The notes beneath the pieces were generated by a model that saw only the letters and a list, made by a program, of their open reading frames with translations, made no database searches and had not been told where the DNA came from. Of a DNA stretch of 64,000 nt, positions 35,919-45,177 are shown piece by piece. A program made the translations under genes and the position numbers. The DNA lies in contig NZ_FUZT01000003.1 of NCBI RefSeq assembly GCF_900167445.1, positions 1 through 64,000 on the forward strand, written 5' to 3'. The first letter of the stretch is position 1. Every line of letters starts with the position of its first letter. Source of the DNA: Maledivibacter halophilus (lineage in GTDB: Bacteria > Bacillota > Clostridia > Peptostreptococcales > Caminicellaceae).

Positions 35919-37805
35919 ATGTTTAAAAAATCTTTAAAATCAACAGTATTAGTATTTGTTCTATTAGTTACAATGGCTTTTTCATCTCTAGGAGTTTATG
36001 CCCAGACAAACACTATTCCTACAAGGGATGAAATCGAGGATAAATACAAATGGAAACTGGAAGACATTTATGAAACCGATGAAGCTTGGGAAAAGGATTA
36101 TAAAAGATTAGAGGATACGATCCCATCTATAGAAAAATATAAGGGAAAACTCCATGAATCACCAGACCACATTGTAAATTGTATACAGCTTGTAGAAAAA
36201 GTGCACCGTTTAAATGACAAATTAAATGTTTATGCTTCTATGAGAAGCGATGAAGACTATGGGAACGATAAATATAAAGCTATGGCCAATAAAGGAGCTA
36301 TTATTAACAGCAATCTATATGAAACCATTTCATTTATAGAACCTGAATTATTATCTATTTCTGAAGACAAATTAAAAAAATACTTTGATAATGAATCCCT
36401 AAAGGATTATGATTTATATCTTAAGAACTTATTAAATTTCAAAGCCCATTCCCTTTCTGAGGGAGAAGAGGGTATACTTGCTTCTACAGGTGAACTATCT
36501 TCAACTCCAGAAAATGTCTATGAAGCATTTAAATATGTCGATAGAAAAATCGGAAAAATTCAAGGGGAAGATGGAAAAGAGATAACCGTATCTCCAGCAG
36601 AATACAGTAGATTACTTAATCATTCAAATAGAGATATGAGAAAAAAAGCCTTTGAAGTAGAATTTAACAGTTATAAGGAGTATATAAATCTCTTGGCAGA
36701 AAGCCTTGCAGGAGAGGTGAAAAGCAATATATTTTACGCAAAAACAAGAAATTATAACTCAGCCCTTGAAGCTGCTTTAGCTCCAAATAATATTAAACCA
36801 GAGGTTTATAATTCTCTAATTGAAGCTGTAAATAATAATTTAAAACCCCTACATAGATATGTATCCCTAAGGAAAAAGATTCTAGGTATTGAGGATAAGG
36901 TTCATTATTACGATATGTATGTTCCAATGATAAATTCTGTATCCTCCAATATTCCCTATGAAGATGCTAAAAAAATGGTAATGGAAGCTTTAAACCCACT
37001 TGGGGAAAAATATATAGAGGATTTAGAAATTGCATTTGATAGTCGGTGGATAGACGTCTATGAAACTCAAAATAAATATTCGGGAGGATATTCCTGGGGA
37101 GCATACGATACCCATCCCTATGTCCTTTTAAATTATAACGGCACTTTAAGTGAAGTATCTACATTGGCCCATGAAATGGGGCATGCATTAAATACTTACT
37201 ATACAAATCAAAATCAGCCATATATTAAATCCGCTTATCCAATATTTACTGCTGAAGTGGCTTCTACCACTAATGAAGCAATAATGTATGATTATTTAAT
37301 AAAAAATGCAGAAACCACAGAAGAAAAAATATATTTAATAGGTTCCTACCTTGAACAAATAAGGGGTTCTATTTATACCCAACTAATGTATGCAGAGTTT
37401 GAAAAAATCATACATGAAGCAGTAGAGTCGGGAGAAACACTAACCGCTTCATTCTTAAACGAATCTTGGGGCAATTTAATGAAAAAATATTATGGTGAAG
37501 ATTTTGAGGTGGATGAACTTGTTAAGGTGTGGTGGTCAAGAATACCACATTTCTACTGGAATTTCTATGTATATCAATATGCCACAGGACTTTCAGCTGG
37601 AATTAAATTGTCAGATAACATAGTAAATGGAGGAGAAGAAGAAAGAGAAGCATATCTTGAATTCCTTGGAGCTGGTGCTTCCGATTATCCCGTTGAATTA
37701 TTACAAAATGCAGGAGTAGATATGTCTACTACTGAACCTGTAGAAAAGGCACTAGAAAAATTTGATGAGCTTTTAACTGAACTTGAAAAGCTTTTAGAGG
37801 AATAG
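35919..37805 (+). CDS. pepF: Exported M3 family oligoendopeptidase (PepF-like)
   Basis: A 628-residue zinc metallopeptidase that cleaves short peptides. The start at 35919 is fixed by AAAGGAGG six or seven bases upstream. The protein then opens with a Sec signal peptide: a basic MFKKSLKS, a hydrophobic TVLVFVLLVTMAFSSLG and the probable cleavage site VYAQ. The PepF domain starts at about 35 (RDEIEDKYKWKLEDIYETDE). The zinc site is LAHEMGHALN at about 420 with a downstream glutamate in FTAEVAS. PepF and PepB are normally cytosolic, so the signal peptide is notable. It appears to be a single-gene transcription unit with its own terminator. Confidence 0.93.
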   Translation: MFKKSLKSTVLVFVLLVTMAFSSLGVYAQTNTIPTRDEIEDKYKWKLEDIYETDEAWEKDYKRLEDTIPSIEKYKGKLHESPDHIVNCIQLVEKVHRLNDKLNVYASMRSDEDYGNDKYKAMANKGAIINSNLYETISFIEPELLSISEDKLKKYFDNESLKDYDLYLKNLLNFKAHSLSEGEEGILASTGELSSTPENVYEAFKYVDRKIGKIQGEDGKEITVSPAEYSRLLNHSNRDMRKKAFEVEFNSYKEYINLLAESLAGEVKSNIFYAKTRNYNSALEAALAPNNIKPEVYNSLIEAVNNNLKPLHRYVSLRKKILGIEDKVHYYDMYVPMINSVSSNIPYEDAKKMVMEALNPLGEKYIEDLEIAFDSRWIDVYETQNKYSGGYSWGAYDTHPYVLLNYNGTLSEVSTLAHEMGHALNTYYTNQNQPYIKSAYPIFTAEVASTTNEAIMYDYLIKNAETTEEKIYLIGSYLEQIRGSIYTQLMYAEFEKIIHEAVESGETLTASFLNESWGNLMKKYYGEDFEVDELVKVWWSRIPHFYWNFYVYQYATGLSAGIKLSDNIVNGGEEEREAYLEFLGAGASDYPVELLQNAGVDMSTTEPVEKALEKFDELLTELEKLLEE

Positions 37806-37889
37806 GCCTCAAAAGTTCCTTAAGGGACTTTTGTAGATTCCAAGTTCTAAGTTTTAAGAAATATAGGTTAATCTTTTGGGATAAATTTT

Positions 37890-37920
37890 AGACGACTCTT
37901 GTGATTGAGTCGTCTTTTTA
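37890..37920 (+). terminator. Intrinsic terminator after pepF
   Basis: AGACGACTC, an eight-base loop, GAGTCGTCT and then TTTTT. It lies about 85 bp after the pepF stop. A second hairpin without a T-run (CAAAAGTTCC / GGGACTTTTG) sits between the stop and this terminator at about 37809-37832. Confidence 0.9.
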
Positions 37921-37943
37921 ACTATCATTAAGAACTATCATTA

Positions 37944-38156
37944 TTAGCTTTCTTTCATTAATTCTCTTTCAGCCATTTCGATAAGTTTTCTAGTCATTGT
38001 TCCTCCCAAATCTCCACCATAAGAGCCATTTTTTCTGGAAGTCAAATTCCCTTTATCTCCCTCTGGGATGCCTTTTAATCCAAGTTCATTAGATATTTCC
38101 ATTTTCATTTTTTTTAAAGCCTCTCTAGCATTAGGATCTATTGGTCTATTTGCCAA
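37944..38156 (-). CDS. Alpha/beta-type small acid-soluble spore protein
   Basis: A 70-residue DNA-binding protein of the forespore that coats and protects spore DNA. The family signature is complete: PNAREALKKMKMEISNELGL with the germination-protease cleavage site around MEIS, then KNGSYGGDLGGTMTRKLIEMAERELM. Start is TTG at 38156 after GAGGTGA. Such genes are normally transcribed by sigma-G in the forespore; no promoter was resolved. This gene is the best single indicator that the organism sporulates. Confidence 0.95.
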   Translation of the reverse strand: MANRPIDPNAREALKKMKMEISNELGLKGIPEGDKGNLTSRKNGSYGGDLGGTMTRKLIEMAERELMKES

Positions 38157-38245
38157 TTGAATTCACCTCTTTTTTTCTTTATCTTTAGTATTATTTTTTG
38201 AGAATTATATAATTAAAATTCCAGGTAAATTTAGGTTTATTTATA

Positions 38246-38390
38246 TAGTGAAACAAATTCAAAAGTAAATTTATATATAAAAAACTTCATTATAGATATT
38301 CCAGTAAAACATTTAATTTATACATATCAAAAATCCTTAGAAACACTGGATATTTTCATACGTATAAATTAAGTTTTACTATTGCAAATC
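38246..38390. repeat. MITE-like interspersed repeat B, copy 2
   Basis: The left end (AGTGAAACAAATTCAAAAGT...) matches 8463-8491 almost exactly and the right end (GTATAAATTAAGTTTTA...) matches 8535-8551. The middle is longer than in copy 1. It lies in the gap of about 500 bp between the SASP gene and the stalk-domain gene; that gap otherwise holds only a possible transposase trace. Confidence 0.55.
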
Positions 38391-38499
38391 TCTATATGTA
38401 GTTCATACTGCATTTCAATAGTAACTATGTTGTAACAAATACCATTGATTGTTAGGATTACAAGCGACACATTTTTAACCTTTAGAAATTAAAGATCAT

Positions 38500-38555
38500 A
38501 TCTTGCTTTTTTTACATTTAATGGTGCTACATAATTTATTTTAAAATAATCCATT
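38500..38555 (-). pseudogene. Possible trace of an IS256-type transposase C-terminus
   Basis: On the minus strand the reading DYFKINYVAPLNVKKA resembles EALVKIIYLAPMNIKKKW in the clearer relic at 39755-39958. Only about 18 codons are comparable, so this is a weak call. Confidence 0.25.
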
Positions 38556-38662
38556 AATTTTTAGGAACTTTTATTGGACCTTACCGTCTAATCTAACAAA
38601 GCAGTTTAAAAACTATAAAGCTAAAATAATTTTTCAAATTAAAATTAAAGGAGGACATTAAA

Positions 38663-39727
38663 ATGAAATTCAATAAAATACTTGTATTTACAATAGCAGG
38701 TACAATATTAACTTCAAGTCTTATTGCATCAGCTGAGTATAATCCAAACAAGGTTACAAAAGGACCTATTACTACTATGAATGTAAAAGTTAGTGAAGAG
38801 CTACAAGATTCCTATGATAATATGAAGTTTGTCCTTGTAATAAATGGAAAAGGATTAGATCTTAAAGAAAACAATATCTATACAAAAGATAACACTATTA
38901 TGATTCCATTAAGAATTGTTTCTAAGGCTCTAGAATATGAAATCAAATGGAATAATGAAGAAAAAACAATAGATTTAACTAAAGGCCCCCATTGGATTAC
39001 TATTAAACCAGGAGAAGATTACTATACCTTTGGAAAGAAAGCTCCTATTAAGCTTGGTACAGCTTCAGAAATTTTAAAAGACCGCACTTATGTACCTTTG
39101 AGCTTTCTAACAGATGTCTTAAATATAGATGTATCAATAGATGAAACTGGAGTAATCAATATCAATTCAGAAAATAGTATTTCAGAAAAGAAAGAACTAC
39201 TAGAAATTCAAGGAGAAATTACTGAAATAAATAAAACAGAAAAAAGTACAATGATATGGATTAAAGGGAAAAAAACTGATGCAGGAGAAAAGTCCGTCAT
39301 TTTACATATCAATGATGAAACTCCTATAGTTAATCCAATAACCGATGAAGAGCTATCTATAAAAGATCTTAAAGAAGGAGACACTGTAAGAGGTTTTTAT
39401 GGACCAGCAATGACCAAAAGTATTCCTCCCCAAGGAAAAGCTGAAAAAATTCAAATTTTAAAGGATATAACTGTTAGAACAGGTAAAATTACTAGTATTA
39501 TGAATAATGAAAAAGCAAATCAAATTCTAATAGGAGACAAAGCTAATGGTATAGTTTTAAACATCAGTAAGGAAACGAAAATAGTTACACAAGATAATAA
39601 AGAATTAAGTTTTGAAGATTTAGAAGAAGGAATGGAAATTGAAGCATTTCATTCTATTATAATGACAATGAGCTTGCCACCAATTTCTTCAGCACAAAAA
39701 ATTGTAGTTAAAAACACAGATATTTAA
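38663..39727 (+). CDS. Exported stalk-domain (copper amine oxidase N-terminal-like) protein with two C-terminal repeats
   Basis: 354 residues. The signal peptide is at 1-24 (MKFNKILVFTIAGTILTSS, cleavage near ASAEY). Residues about 55-170 form the stalk/copper-amine-oxidase N-terminal domain common on clostridial surfaces (VLVINGKGLDL, MIPLRIVSKALEYEIKWN, RTYVPLSFLTDVL). The rest is two tandem repeats of about 80 residues. Each runs from GEITEI or GKITSI, through a D/KETxIV strand and (E)LSxxDLxEG, to a MTxSxPP segment. No enzymatic motif is visible. GGAGG precedes the ATG. Probably a wall- or matrix-associated protein; function unknown. Confidence 0.85.
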   Translation: MKFNKILVFTIAGTILTSSLIASAEYNPNKVTKGPITTMNVKVSEELQDSYDNMKFVLVINGKGLDLKENNIYTKDNTIMIPLRIVSKALEYEIKWNNEEKTIDLTKGPHWITIKPGEDYYTFGKKAPIKLGTASEILKDRTYVPLSFLTDVLNIDVSIDETGVININSENSISEKKELLEIQGEITEINKTEKSTMIWIKGKKTDAGEKSVILHINDETPIVNPITDEELSIKDLKEGDTVRGFYGPAMTKSIPPQGKAEKIQILKDITVRTGKITSIMNNEKANQILIGDKANGIVLNISKETKIVTQDNKELSFEDLEEGMEIEAFHSIIMTMSLPPISSAQKIVVKNTDI

Positions 39728-39754
39728 ACATACAAGAGAATATAAAATATTTTA

Positions 39755-39958
39755 TAGAGCAAAATGGGGGACTGATAAGTTCCCCTTATATTTTTTAGCA
39801 TTTATAGCTTATATATAACTCTTAAGCTAATCTTTCACTAAAATATATTCCTACTTGAGATATGCATTCCTTCCACTGCCTAATAGGCTGACTCCATTTT
39901 TTTTGATGTTCATAGGAGCTAGATAAATTATTTTAACTAAAGCTTCATCGTAGGATAT
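39755..39958 (-). mobile_element. IS256-family relic: transposase C-terminus and right end
   Basis: The minus strand reads SYDEALVKIIYLAPMNI and, after a one-base slip in an A-run, KKWSQPIRQWKECISQVGIY ending FSERLA. This is the C-terminus of an IS256 (Mutator-type) transposase. It is followed by a hairpin with GGGGAACTTATCAGTCCCC and the sequence ending GCTCTA. The last about 60 bp also occur at 49384-49442, and similarity stops at the same base, marking the element's right end at 39755. The rest of the transposase and the left end are gone. The hairpin may terminate the stalk-protein transcript. Confidence 0.75.
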
Positions 39959-40052
39959 GTAGTTTTATTTTTAGTATATATTAGTTTTTTCATTTCATAT
40001 GGATATTTAAAATATGTCGTAATTTCATACCATTCATTCTTAAATTATGGTA

Positions 40053-40097
40053 TAAAAGAAGTCTCCACACTACCTTATAAAGATACTATGGAGACTT
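40053..40097 (-). terminator. Intrinsic terminator of the ABC importer operon
   Basis: On the minus strand AAGTCTCCA, a loop region of about 21 bases and TGGAGACTT are followed by CTTTTAT. It lies about 50 bp after the last ATPase stop. Apart from this and the IS relic, 39728-40144 holds no gene. Confidence 0.7.
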
Positions 40098-40144
40098 AAG
40101 TTTAATGGAAAAAGATAAAATTCAAGTAATTAGAGTCTATTTCT

Positions 40145-40792
40145 CTAACTAACTTTTAAACAATCTTTAGGAGGGGGAATTATATTCAGTCTACCTTTCT
40201 CCATTAAATAAATTCTGTCACATATTTTTTTCAACAATTCCTTTTCATGACTTATTACTATTAATCCTAAATTTCTTTTCTTCACAATGCTTAATAGCTG
40301 TTTCCAAATATACGCCTGTGTAATCCCATCAAGCATCGTCGTCATTTCATCGGCGATAATATATTCTGTTAAAGGATTTAAAGCACGAACAATTGAGAAT
40401 CTTTGCAATTCTCCTCCTGATAATTCTATTGGCCATCTATTCATCCATTCTTGTTTTATTCCAAAGGTATCTAACAAATCTTGGTCTGGAGAATAGCTTT
40501 CATTTAAGATCTCCTTCATTTTCCATTTAGGATTCATTGATTTCTCAGGATGTTGGTAAATCAACTGAACCTTTTGAAATCCTTTTAAAGATATTAACTT
40601 ACCATCAATAAGCACTTCTCCTTCACAAGGTTGTTGAAAATTTGATAGAATTTTAGAAAGACTGGTTTTTCCACAACCGCTATACCCTGAGATTCCAACA
40701 ATTTCTCCACGCTTAATTCCAAAATTAACACCCCGAAATATCCATTGATCATGATTATAGTAAAATCCAATATTATTGCATCTTAATGTCAT
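40145..40792 (-). CDS. ABC importer ATPase, short subunit (nickel/peptide-type), copy 1
   Basis: 215-residue nucleotide-binding protein. Walker A GYSGCGKTS (about 36), Q-loop IYQHPEKS, signature LSGGELQR (about 124), Walker B YIIADE and the H-loop VISHEKEL. It lacks the C-terminal oligopeptide-binding extension of OppF/DppF and is shorter than those proteins. The ATG overlaps the stop of the partner ATPase by 4 bp (ATGA). It is paired with the 265-residue ATPase and two permeases as the second ATPase of a heterodimer. It is clearly homologous to the protein encoded at 46627-47271. Confidence 0.9.
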   Translation of the reverse strand: MTLRCNNIGFYYNHDQWIFRGVNFGIKRGEIVGISGYSGCGKTSLSKILSNFQQPCEGEVLIDGKLISLKGFQKVQLIYQHPEKSMNPKWKMKEILNESYSPDQDLLDTFGIKQEWMNRWPIELSGGELQRFSIVRALNPLTEYIIADEMTTMLDGITQAYIWKQLLSIVKKRNLGLIVISHEKELLKKICDRIYLMEKGRLNIIPPPKDCLKVS

Positions 40793-41586
40793 TTAAACAC
40801 CTCCATATCAATAAACTCATTTTGTGGTAACGAATTCCAAAGATTTTTCGCATAATCCGTTTTCAATTCACTTCCATTTCCCTTAAATGCACGAGCAGGA
40901 GCCGTCTCTATATTTTCCCCATCTTTAAAAATCGTTACATAATCGCATATCTTCAATGCCGAAACTATATCATGAGTAATTAGCATAACAGCCATTCCTC
41001 GATCTGCAAAGCTTCTCAATTGAGTTAATATAGCATTTAATGCCTCAGGATGGATTCCAGGTGTTGGTTCATCAGCTATAACTAATTTTATGTCATCCTT
41101 AACACTCGTAGCAAATAATACTCTTCTAAGCATTCCTCCCGATAATTGAAAAGGATATAAATCTCCATCTGATTTTTTTAGTCCATATTTCCCGAACAAT
41201 TGTTCCTGAACTGCCTTTGCTCGATCTTTGGGTAAGCCAATTTGTACTTGATCTTTTACTTTCATTAAAGGATCTAGATAATTTACAGATTGTGGTATGA
41301 AAGCTATTTCTTTTCCTCTTAATTTCTCAATTCTCTTCTGATCCATCAAAACACCGTTGTAATACATCTCACCTTCTATAGAAGCATTAATCGGTAAAAT
41401 TCCCATAACTGCATGTGCCAATAAACTCTTTCCAGATCCACTTGCCCCTACAATTGCTAATATTTCCCCCTTTTTAATACTTATATTTAATGATTTAACT
41501 GGTGTGATTCGGATTGTATCTAACCCTCTCGAATATTGGGTAAAAGATATAGATAAATTATTAACTTCTAAAATATTATTTTTCAT
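40789..41586 (-). CDS. ABC importer ATPase, long subunit (nickel/peptide-type), copy 1
   Basis: 265-residue nucleotide-binding protein of the OppD/NikD type. Walker A GASGSGKS (about 42), Q-loop FIPQSVNYLDPL, signature LSGGMLRR (about 147), Walker B LVIADEPTPGIHPE and H-loop LITHDIV. An AGGTGG site lies before the ATG. Overlaps the next ATPase by 4 bp and follows the second permease by 11 bp. Most similar in this window to the protein of 45824-46624, with long identical stretches such as FIPQSVNYLDPLM. Confidence 0.92.
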   Translation of the reverse strand: MKNNILEVNNLSISFTQYSRGLDTIRITPVKSLNISIKKGEILAIVGASGSGKSLLAHAVMGILPINASIEGEMYYNGVLMDQKRIEKLRGKEIAFIPQSVNYLDPLMKVKDQVQIGLPKDRAKAVQEQLFGKYGLKKSDGDLYPFQLSGGMLRRVLFATSVKDDIKLVIADEPTPGIHPEALNAILTQLRSFADRGMAVMLITHDIVSALKICDYVTIFKDGENIETAPARAFKGNGSELKTDYAKNLWNSLPQNEFIDMEVFK

Positions 41587-41597
41587 CGTTTCACCAC

Positions 41598-42419
41598 CTA
41601 CATATAACTAGTTTGTGGATCAAAGAGTACACGTAATGATTCGCCTATACTATCAAAACTCTTAACCACTATTACAAGTAAAGCTCCTGGAAAGACTACT
41701 AGCCACCAATCACCTAAAGAAATATACTTTACCGCTTCAGATAAAATGATTCCAATAGATGAAGTTTGTGCTGATAAACCGAATCCTAAAAAGGTCATGG
41801 AAGCTTCGTGTAAAATTGCATGAGGAAATAATAATAAAAGACCTACCATAACCTGGGGTAATACAGCTGGTAAAATATGTCTTGACACGATAAATAACTT
41901 ACTTTTCCCAAAATTCTCTGAGATCTTAATATACTCCATATTTTTTATATTATATACTTCATTTCTCACAAGTCTTGCAAGGGTTGGCCAGTGGGTTAAT
42001 GCTACACCAATTACAACGCCCTTTGCTCCCCTTCCTACTGCGAAAGAGATTAAGATCAAGAAAATCAAATGAGGCATACTAATAAATAAATCAATTAACC
42101 ATAAAATTAAAGAATCTATTTTCTTCCCTGCAGTTGCAGCCATAACTCCCATAATCACAGCTATTATTGCACCAGTAAAAGAACCTATTAAACCAACAAG
42201 CATGGAAAATCTAAGGCCTTTAACCGTTCTTGATAGCATATCTCGCCCTAAAGAATCGGTTCCAAATAAATGACGTGCATTTGGTGCTAAGCTCTTTTCA
42301 GCAACGTTTGTAGTTACATTTGTACCGGTTAGCAAACAGCTTAATATGATAATGGTTAAAATTATTAAAGCTGATAAAGCAATAGAAAAAATTAACTTTT
42401 TTCTTGACTTCAATTCCAT
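41598..42419 (-). CDS. ABC importer permease (OppC/NikC-type)
   Basis: 273-residue permease with about six spans. TM1 is near residues 10-32, and the cytosolic DSLGRDMLSRTVKGLRFSM segment after it is typical of OppC/DppC/NikC. The inner-membrane-component loop with the EAA-like motif is at about 160-190 (RLVRNEVYNIKNMEYIKISE). The start overlaps the stop of the other permease (TAATG), so the two are translationally coupled. Confidence 0.92.
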   Translation of the reverse strand: MELKSRKKLIFSIALSALIILTIIILSCLLTGTNVTTNVAEKSLAPNARHLFGTDSLGRDMLSRTVKGLRFSMLVGLIGSFTGAIIAVIMGVMAATAGKKIDSLILWLIDLFISMPHLIFLILISFAVGRGAKGVVIGVALTHWPTLARLVRNEVYNIKNMEYIKISENFGKSKLFIVSRHILPAVLPQVMVGLLLLFPHAILHEASMTFLGFGLSAQTSSIGIILSEAVKYISLGDWWLVVFPGALLVIVVKSFDSIGESLRVLFDPQTSYM

Positions 42420-43402
42420 TATCTACTAACCCCCTCTTTCAAATATGGATTTATACCTGCGTTTATAATATCTCCTAACATATTACCTACAAAAACGAAT
42501 ACAGCACCAATCATGACTATTCCTAATAACAAGGGCATATCACTTTTTAATCCAGCTTCTGTTAGGGTTTGACCCAAGCCAGGATAAGAAAAAACCTGTT
42601 CTGCTAACACTGAACCCCCAAATAATTCTCCAAAATATGCAAAATGTAAGGTTATTGCTGGAAAAATAGCATTTCGTAAGGCATGATGCTTAAATATTTC
42701 CCAATTACTTTCACCTCTTGCTCGGGCAAAAACAACATATTCACTATTTAATACATCAATCATTTTTTCTCTTGTGTGTAAAGTCACATTTGCAATACCA
42801 AGTATACTTAGTGTCATCACTGGTAAAACCAAATGGTGTATTTTATCAGCTAGGGTAACTTCACTGTGACTCATTCCTATCGGTATTGATATAGCTATTG
42901 GGAACCACTTTAATTGAACTGCAAAAATCAGCAAAAAGATTAATCCCATCCAAAAAGTTGGGACAGATGCTTGAAAATAAGATAGCCATTTAATTATACG
43001 ATCTACTATACTTCCTCGTTTAAAGGCAGCAATGGTTCCCAAGACAAATCCAATAATACCTGACAACACCCAAGAAATTCCCATCAATGCAAAAGAAGCT
43101 TTTGCTTTCTGTTTAATAATTTTAGAAACAGGCTCGTGATGGATTCTAGAAACACCCATGTCCCCATGTAGCATGTTTTTTAGCCATATTCCATACTGTT
43201 TAACAGGAGGTTCATTTAAACCCCAATATTCTGCAATTGCTTCATATTGCTCCTGTGTTAAAGAAGTGTCATTATCAACACTTGCTCTCACAGGATCAAT
43301 TGGTGAAAATTTCATTAAAGTAAAGGATAAAATAGAAAGTCCAATAAGTAAAGTAATCCCACGTATCAATTTATTAAAAATGAACTTATATTTTTTGTTC
43401 AA
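42419..43402 (-). CDS. ABC importer permease (OppB/NikB-type)
   Basis: 327-residue permease. TM1 is ITLLIGLSILSFTLMKF followed by PIDPVRA, a hallmark of the OppB/NikB branch. The EAA-type loop is LNSEYVVFARARGESNWEIF, and the late segment GSVLAEQVFSYPGLGQTL is also typical. Start is TTG at 43402 after GGAGGGAGG. It follows the binding-protein gene; a G/C-rich hairpin lies in the 67-bp gap. Confidence 0.92.
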   Translation of the reverse strand: MNKKYKFIFNKLIRGITLLIGLSILSFTLMKFSPIDPVRASVDNDTSLTQEQYEAIAEYWGLNEPPVKQYGIWLKNMLHGDMGVSRIHHEPVSKIIKQKAKASFALMGISWVLSGIIGFVLGTIAAFKRGSIVDRIIKWLSYFQASVPTFWMGLIFLLIFAVQLKWFPIAISIPIGMSHSEVTLADKIHHLVLPVMTLSILGIANVTLHTREKMIDVLNSEYVVFARARGESNWEIFKHHALRNAIFPAITLHFAYFGELFGGSVLAEQVFSYPGLGQTLTEAGLKSDMPLLLGIVMIGAVFVFVGNMLGDIINAGINPYLKEGVSR

Positions 43403-43431
43403 TTTTCTAACCTCCCTCCTTCATATAAGAA

Positions 43432-43460
43432 AGGGGGGGACTATTAAAAAGAACCCCCCT
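43432..43460 (-). other. Intercistronic hairpin after the binding-protein gene
   Basis: On the minus strand AGGGGGG, a loop, and CCCCCCCT, just after the binding-protein stop, without a T-run. Such hairpins usually protect the upstream message so that binding protein is made in excess over the permease. Confidence 0.55.
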
Positions 43461-43469
43461 ATTACTTAA

Positions 43470-45128
43470 TTATTTTGCATCTTCATTCCAAGTCCATTCT
43501 GCAATATTATGAATTAATGAGAACTCGTGCCCATGACTATGTATTGGCTGTTCACCAACATCAATTCGTTTATCTCCTAAATATGTGTGATTAAAACGAA
43601 TCAACCAACAATTAGGCAAGTCTCCTAACGTACTAGCACCGATCTCTCCATCCCATTGTGCTAATTTCCAATATTTATTCGCCTCTTCTAAATTAGAAGC
43701 AACCATAGCTTTTTTCATATATTCCATGACCTTTGGATTGTCATAGAATGTAATATTTGTCCAACCACGACCTGCCACTGCAGGGTTATGAGACTCATAG
43801 AATTGGTTTGGATGATGTCTACCCCCTGCATAAAGTAATGAAACTTCGTGGGATTTTGTAAACATTTCATCCCAGTTACTTCCAACAAGGTTTATATTTA
43901 TACCAATTGCTTTAGCTTGTTCTGATGCAGCAATTGCTACATTTGTTCTAAGTACATCGGCTGTTGGATAGTATAAATCAAACTGTGCCTTAATTCCATT
44001 CTTTTCTCGAATCCCGTCATCACCTTCTATCCAACCTGAATTGGTTAATATCTCTTTTGCTTCATCTACTCGATTATCTTCTATGGCAGTTTCAGGATTC
44101 CACCAAGGCATACCATCAACAACTGAATATGCAGGTTTTCCATGTCCATTTAGAACTGTATCTACTATCGCCTGACGATTTAATCCTATATTTAAAGCCT
44201 TTCTAATGTCTGGATCGCTTGTTACTTCATTTCCTACAGGATATCCATCTGGAGATTCTTTCTCACCTGGTTTTACATAAGGCAGCGAAAGCCCTCTTAC
44301 ATCATTCGATTCATATTCAAACAACTTCCATCCTGGAATTTTTTCATCAGCAAATTCAGGAATTGCATAAATCATGTCCACTTTTCCAGCTTTAGCTGCA
44401 GCAAGTGCTGTATTTTCATCTAAGCAAACCCATGTCCATTTTTTAAAATGTGGTTCCTTCCCATGCCAATATGGGTTTACCTCAAAAATCGCCTGCTCAT
44501 CCTTATCATACTGTACAAGCTTATACGGACCCGAACCAATAGGATTTCGAGGATAATTTTCATCATAATGATCCTTTGGAAGAATAGGCACCTCACTTAA
44601 TTGTGCAACAAAAGTTGACCGAGGTTTATTCAAGTGAAAAACAATTTTATTTTTTTCAGGAATTTCTATTTTATCTATAAAATTTAAATCCCAATGCTTT
44701 CCATCTTCCTTTAACATCTCATATGAAAATTTTACATCCTCTGGTGTAACAGGCTCTCCATTAGAAAATTTAAAATCATCATGTAAATTGAATGTCCATG
44801 TTAAACCATTTTCTGAAATAGTATAATTTTTAGCAAAATCTCCAATAAAATCTAAGTCAGGGGTTTTTTTCAATAAAGTGCTATGTAATATAGGAGATTC
44901 GTTATACATACCCCACCTTTTCTTTGGATCAAATTCATGAGTAATTCTAGCTCCCATGGAGATGACTAATTCATCTTTTACTTTAGGCTTCTCTACAGTT
45001 TCTTCATTTGTAGTTTGATTAGATTCGTTGTCGACAGGTTCGTTTGAAACTTCTTTATTGCTACATCCGACAACTAATACCAACAAAGCTATTACAAAAG
45101 TTAATATTAACAGTCTTCTTCTAAACAT
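43470..45128 (-). CDS. ABC importer substrate-binding lipoprotein (family 5, nickel/peptide type)
   Basis: 552-residue extracellular solute-binding protein of family 5. The lipoprotein signal is RRRLLILTFVIALLVLVVGC with the lipidated cysteine about 22, then a Ser/Thr/Glu-rich linker. The family motif LTWTFNLHDDFKFSNGEPVT is at about 110, and the mature part ends in a histidine-rich GEQPIHSHGHEF stretch. RHHPNQFYESH adds further histidines in the ligand lobe. The ATG at 45128 is chosen because AGGGG lies seven bases upstream; an ATG six codons earlier has none. The histidines and an upstream Fur-like palindrome hint at metal or metallophore uptake (nickel, cobalt, zinc); peptide transport remains possible. 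Confidence 0.88.
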   Translation of the reverse strand: MFRRRLLILTFVIALLVLVVGCSNKEVSNEPVDNESNQTTNEETVEKPKVKDELVISMGARITHEFDPKKRWGMYNESPILHSTLLKKTPDLDFIGDFAKNYTISENGLTWTFNLHDDFKFSNGEPVTPEDVKFSYEMLKEDGKHWDLNFIDKIEIPEKNKIVFHLNKPRSTFVAQLSEVPILPKDHYDENYPRNPIGSGPYKLVQYDKDEQAIFEVNPYWHGKEPHFKKWTWVCLDENTALAAAKAGKVDMIYAIPEFADEKIPGWKLFEYESNDVRGLSLPYVKPGEKESPDGYPVGNEVTSDPDIRKALNIGLNRQAIVDTVLNGHGKPAYSVVDGMPWWNPETAIEDNRVDEAKEILTNSGWIEGDDGIREKNGIKAQFDLYYPTADVLRTNVAIAASEQAKAIGININLVGSNWDEMFTKSHEVSLLYAGGRHHPNQFYESHNPAVAGRGWTNITFYDNPKVMEYMKKAMVASNLEEANKYWKLAQWDGEIGASTLGDLPNCWLIRFNHTYLGDKRIDVGEQPIHSHGHEFSLIHNIAEWTWNEDAK

Positions 45129-45177
45129 TTTCGTTCCCCTTTTCATTATTATTTAGCTTTATAATTAATTGTACATA

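Noticed and set aside
40145-45128. Naming the importer as nikABCDE
   Set aside because: Order and families fit nickel importers, but oligopeptide and metallophore importers share them, and the short second ATPase is not diagnostic. Left unnamed.
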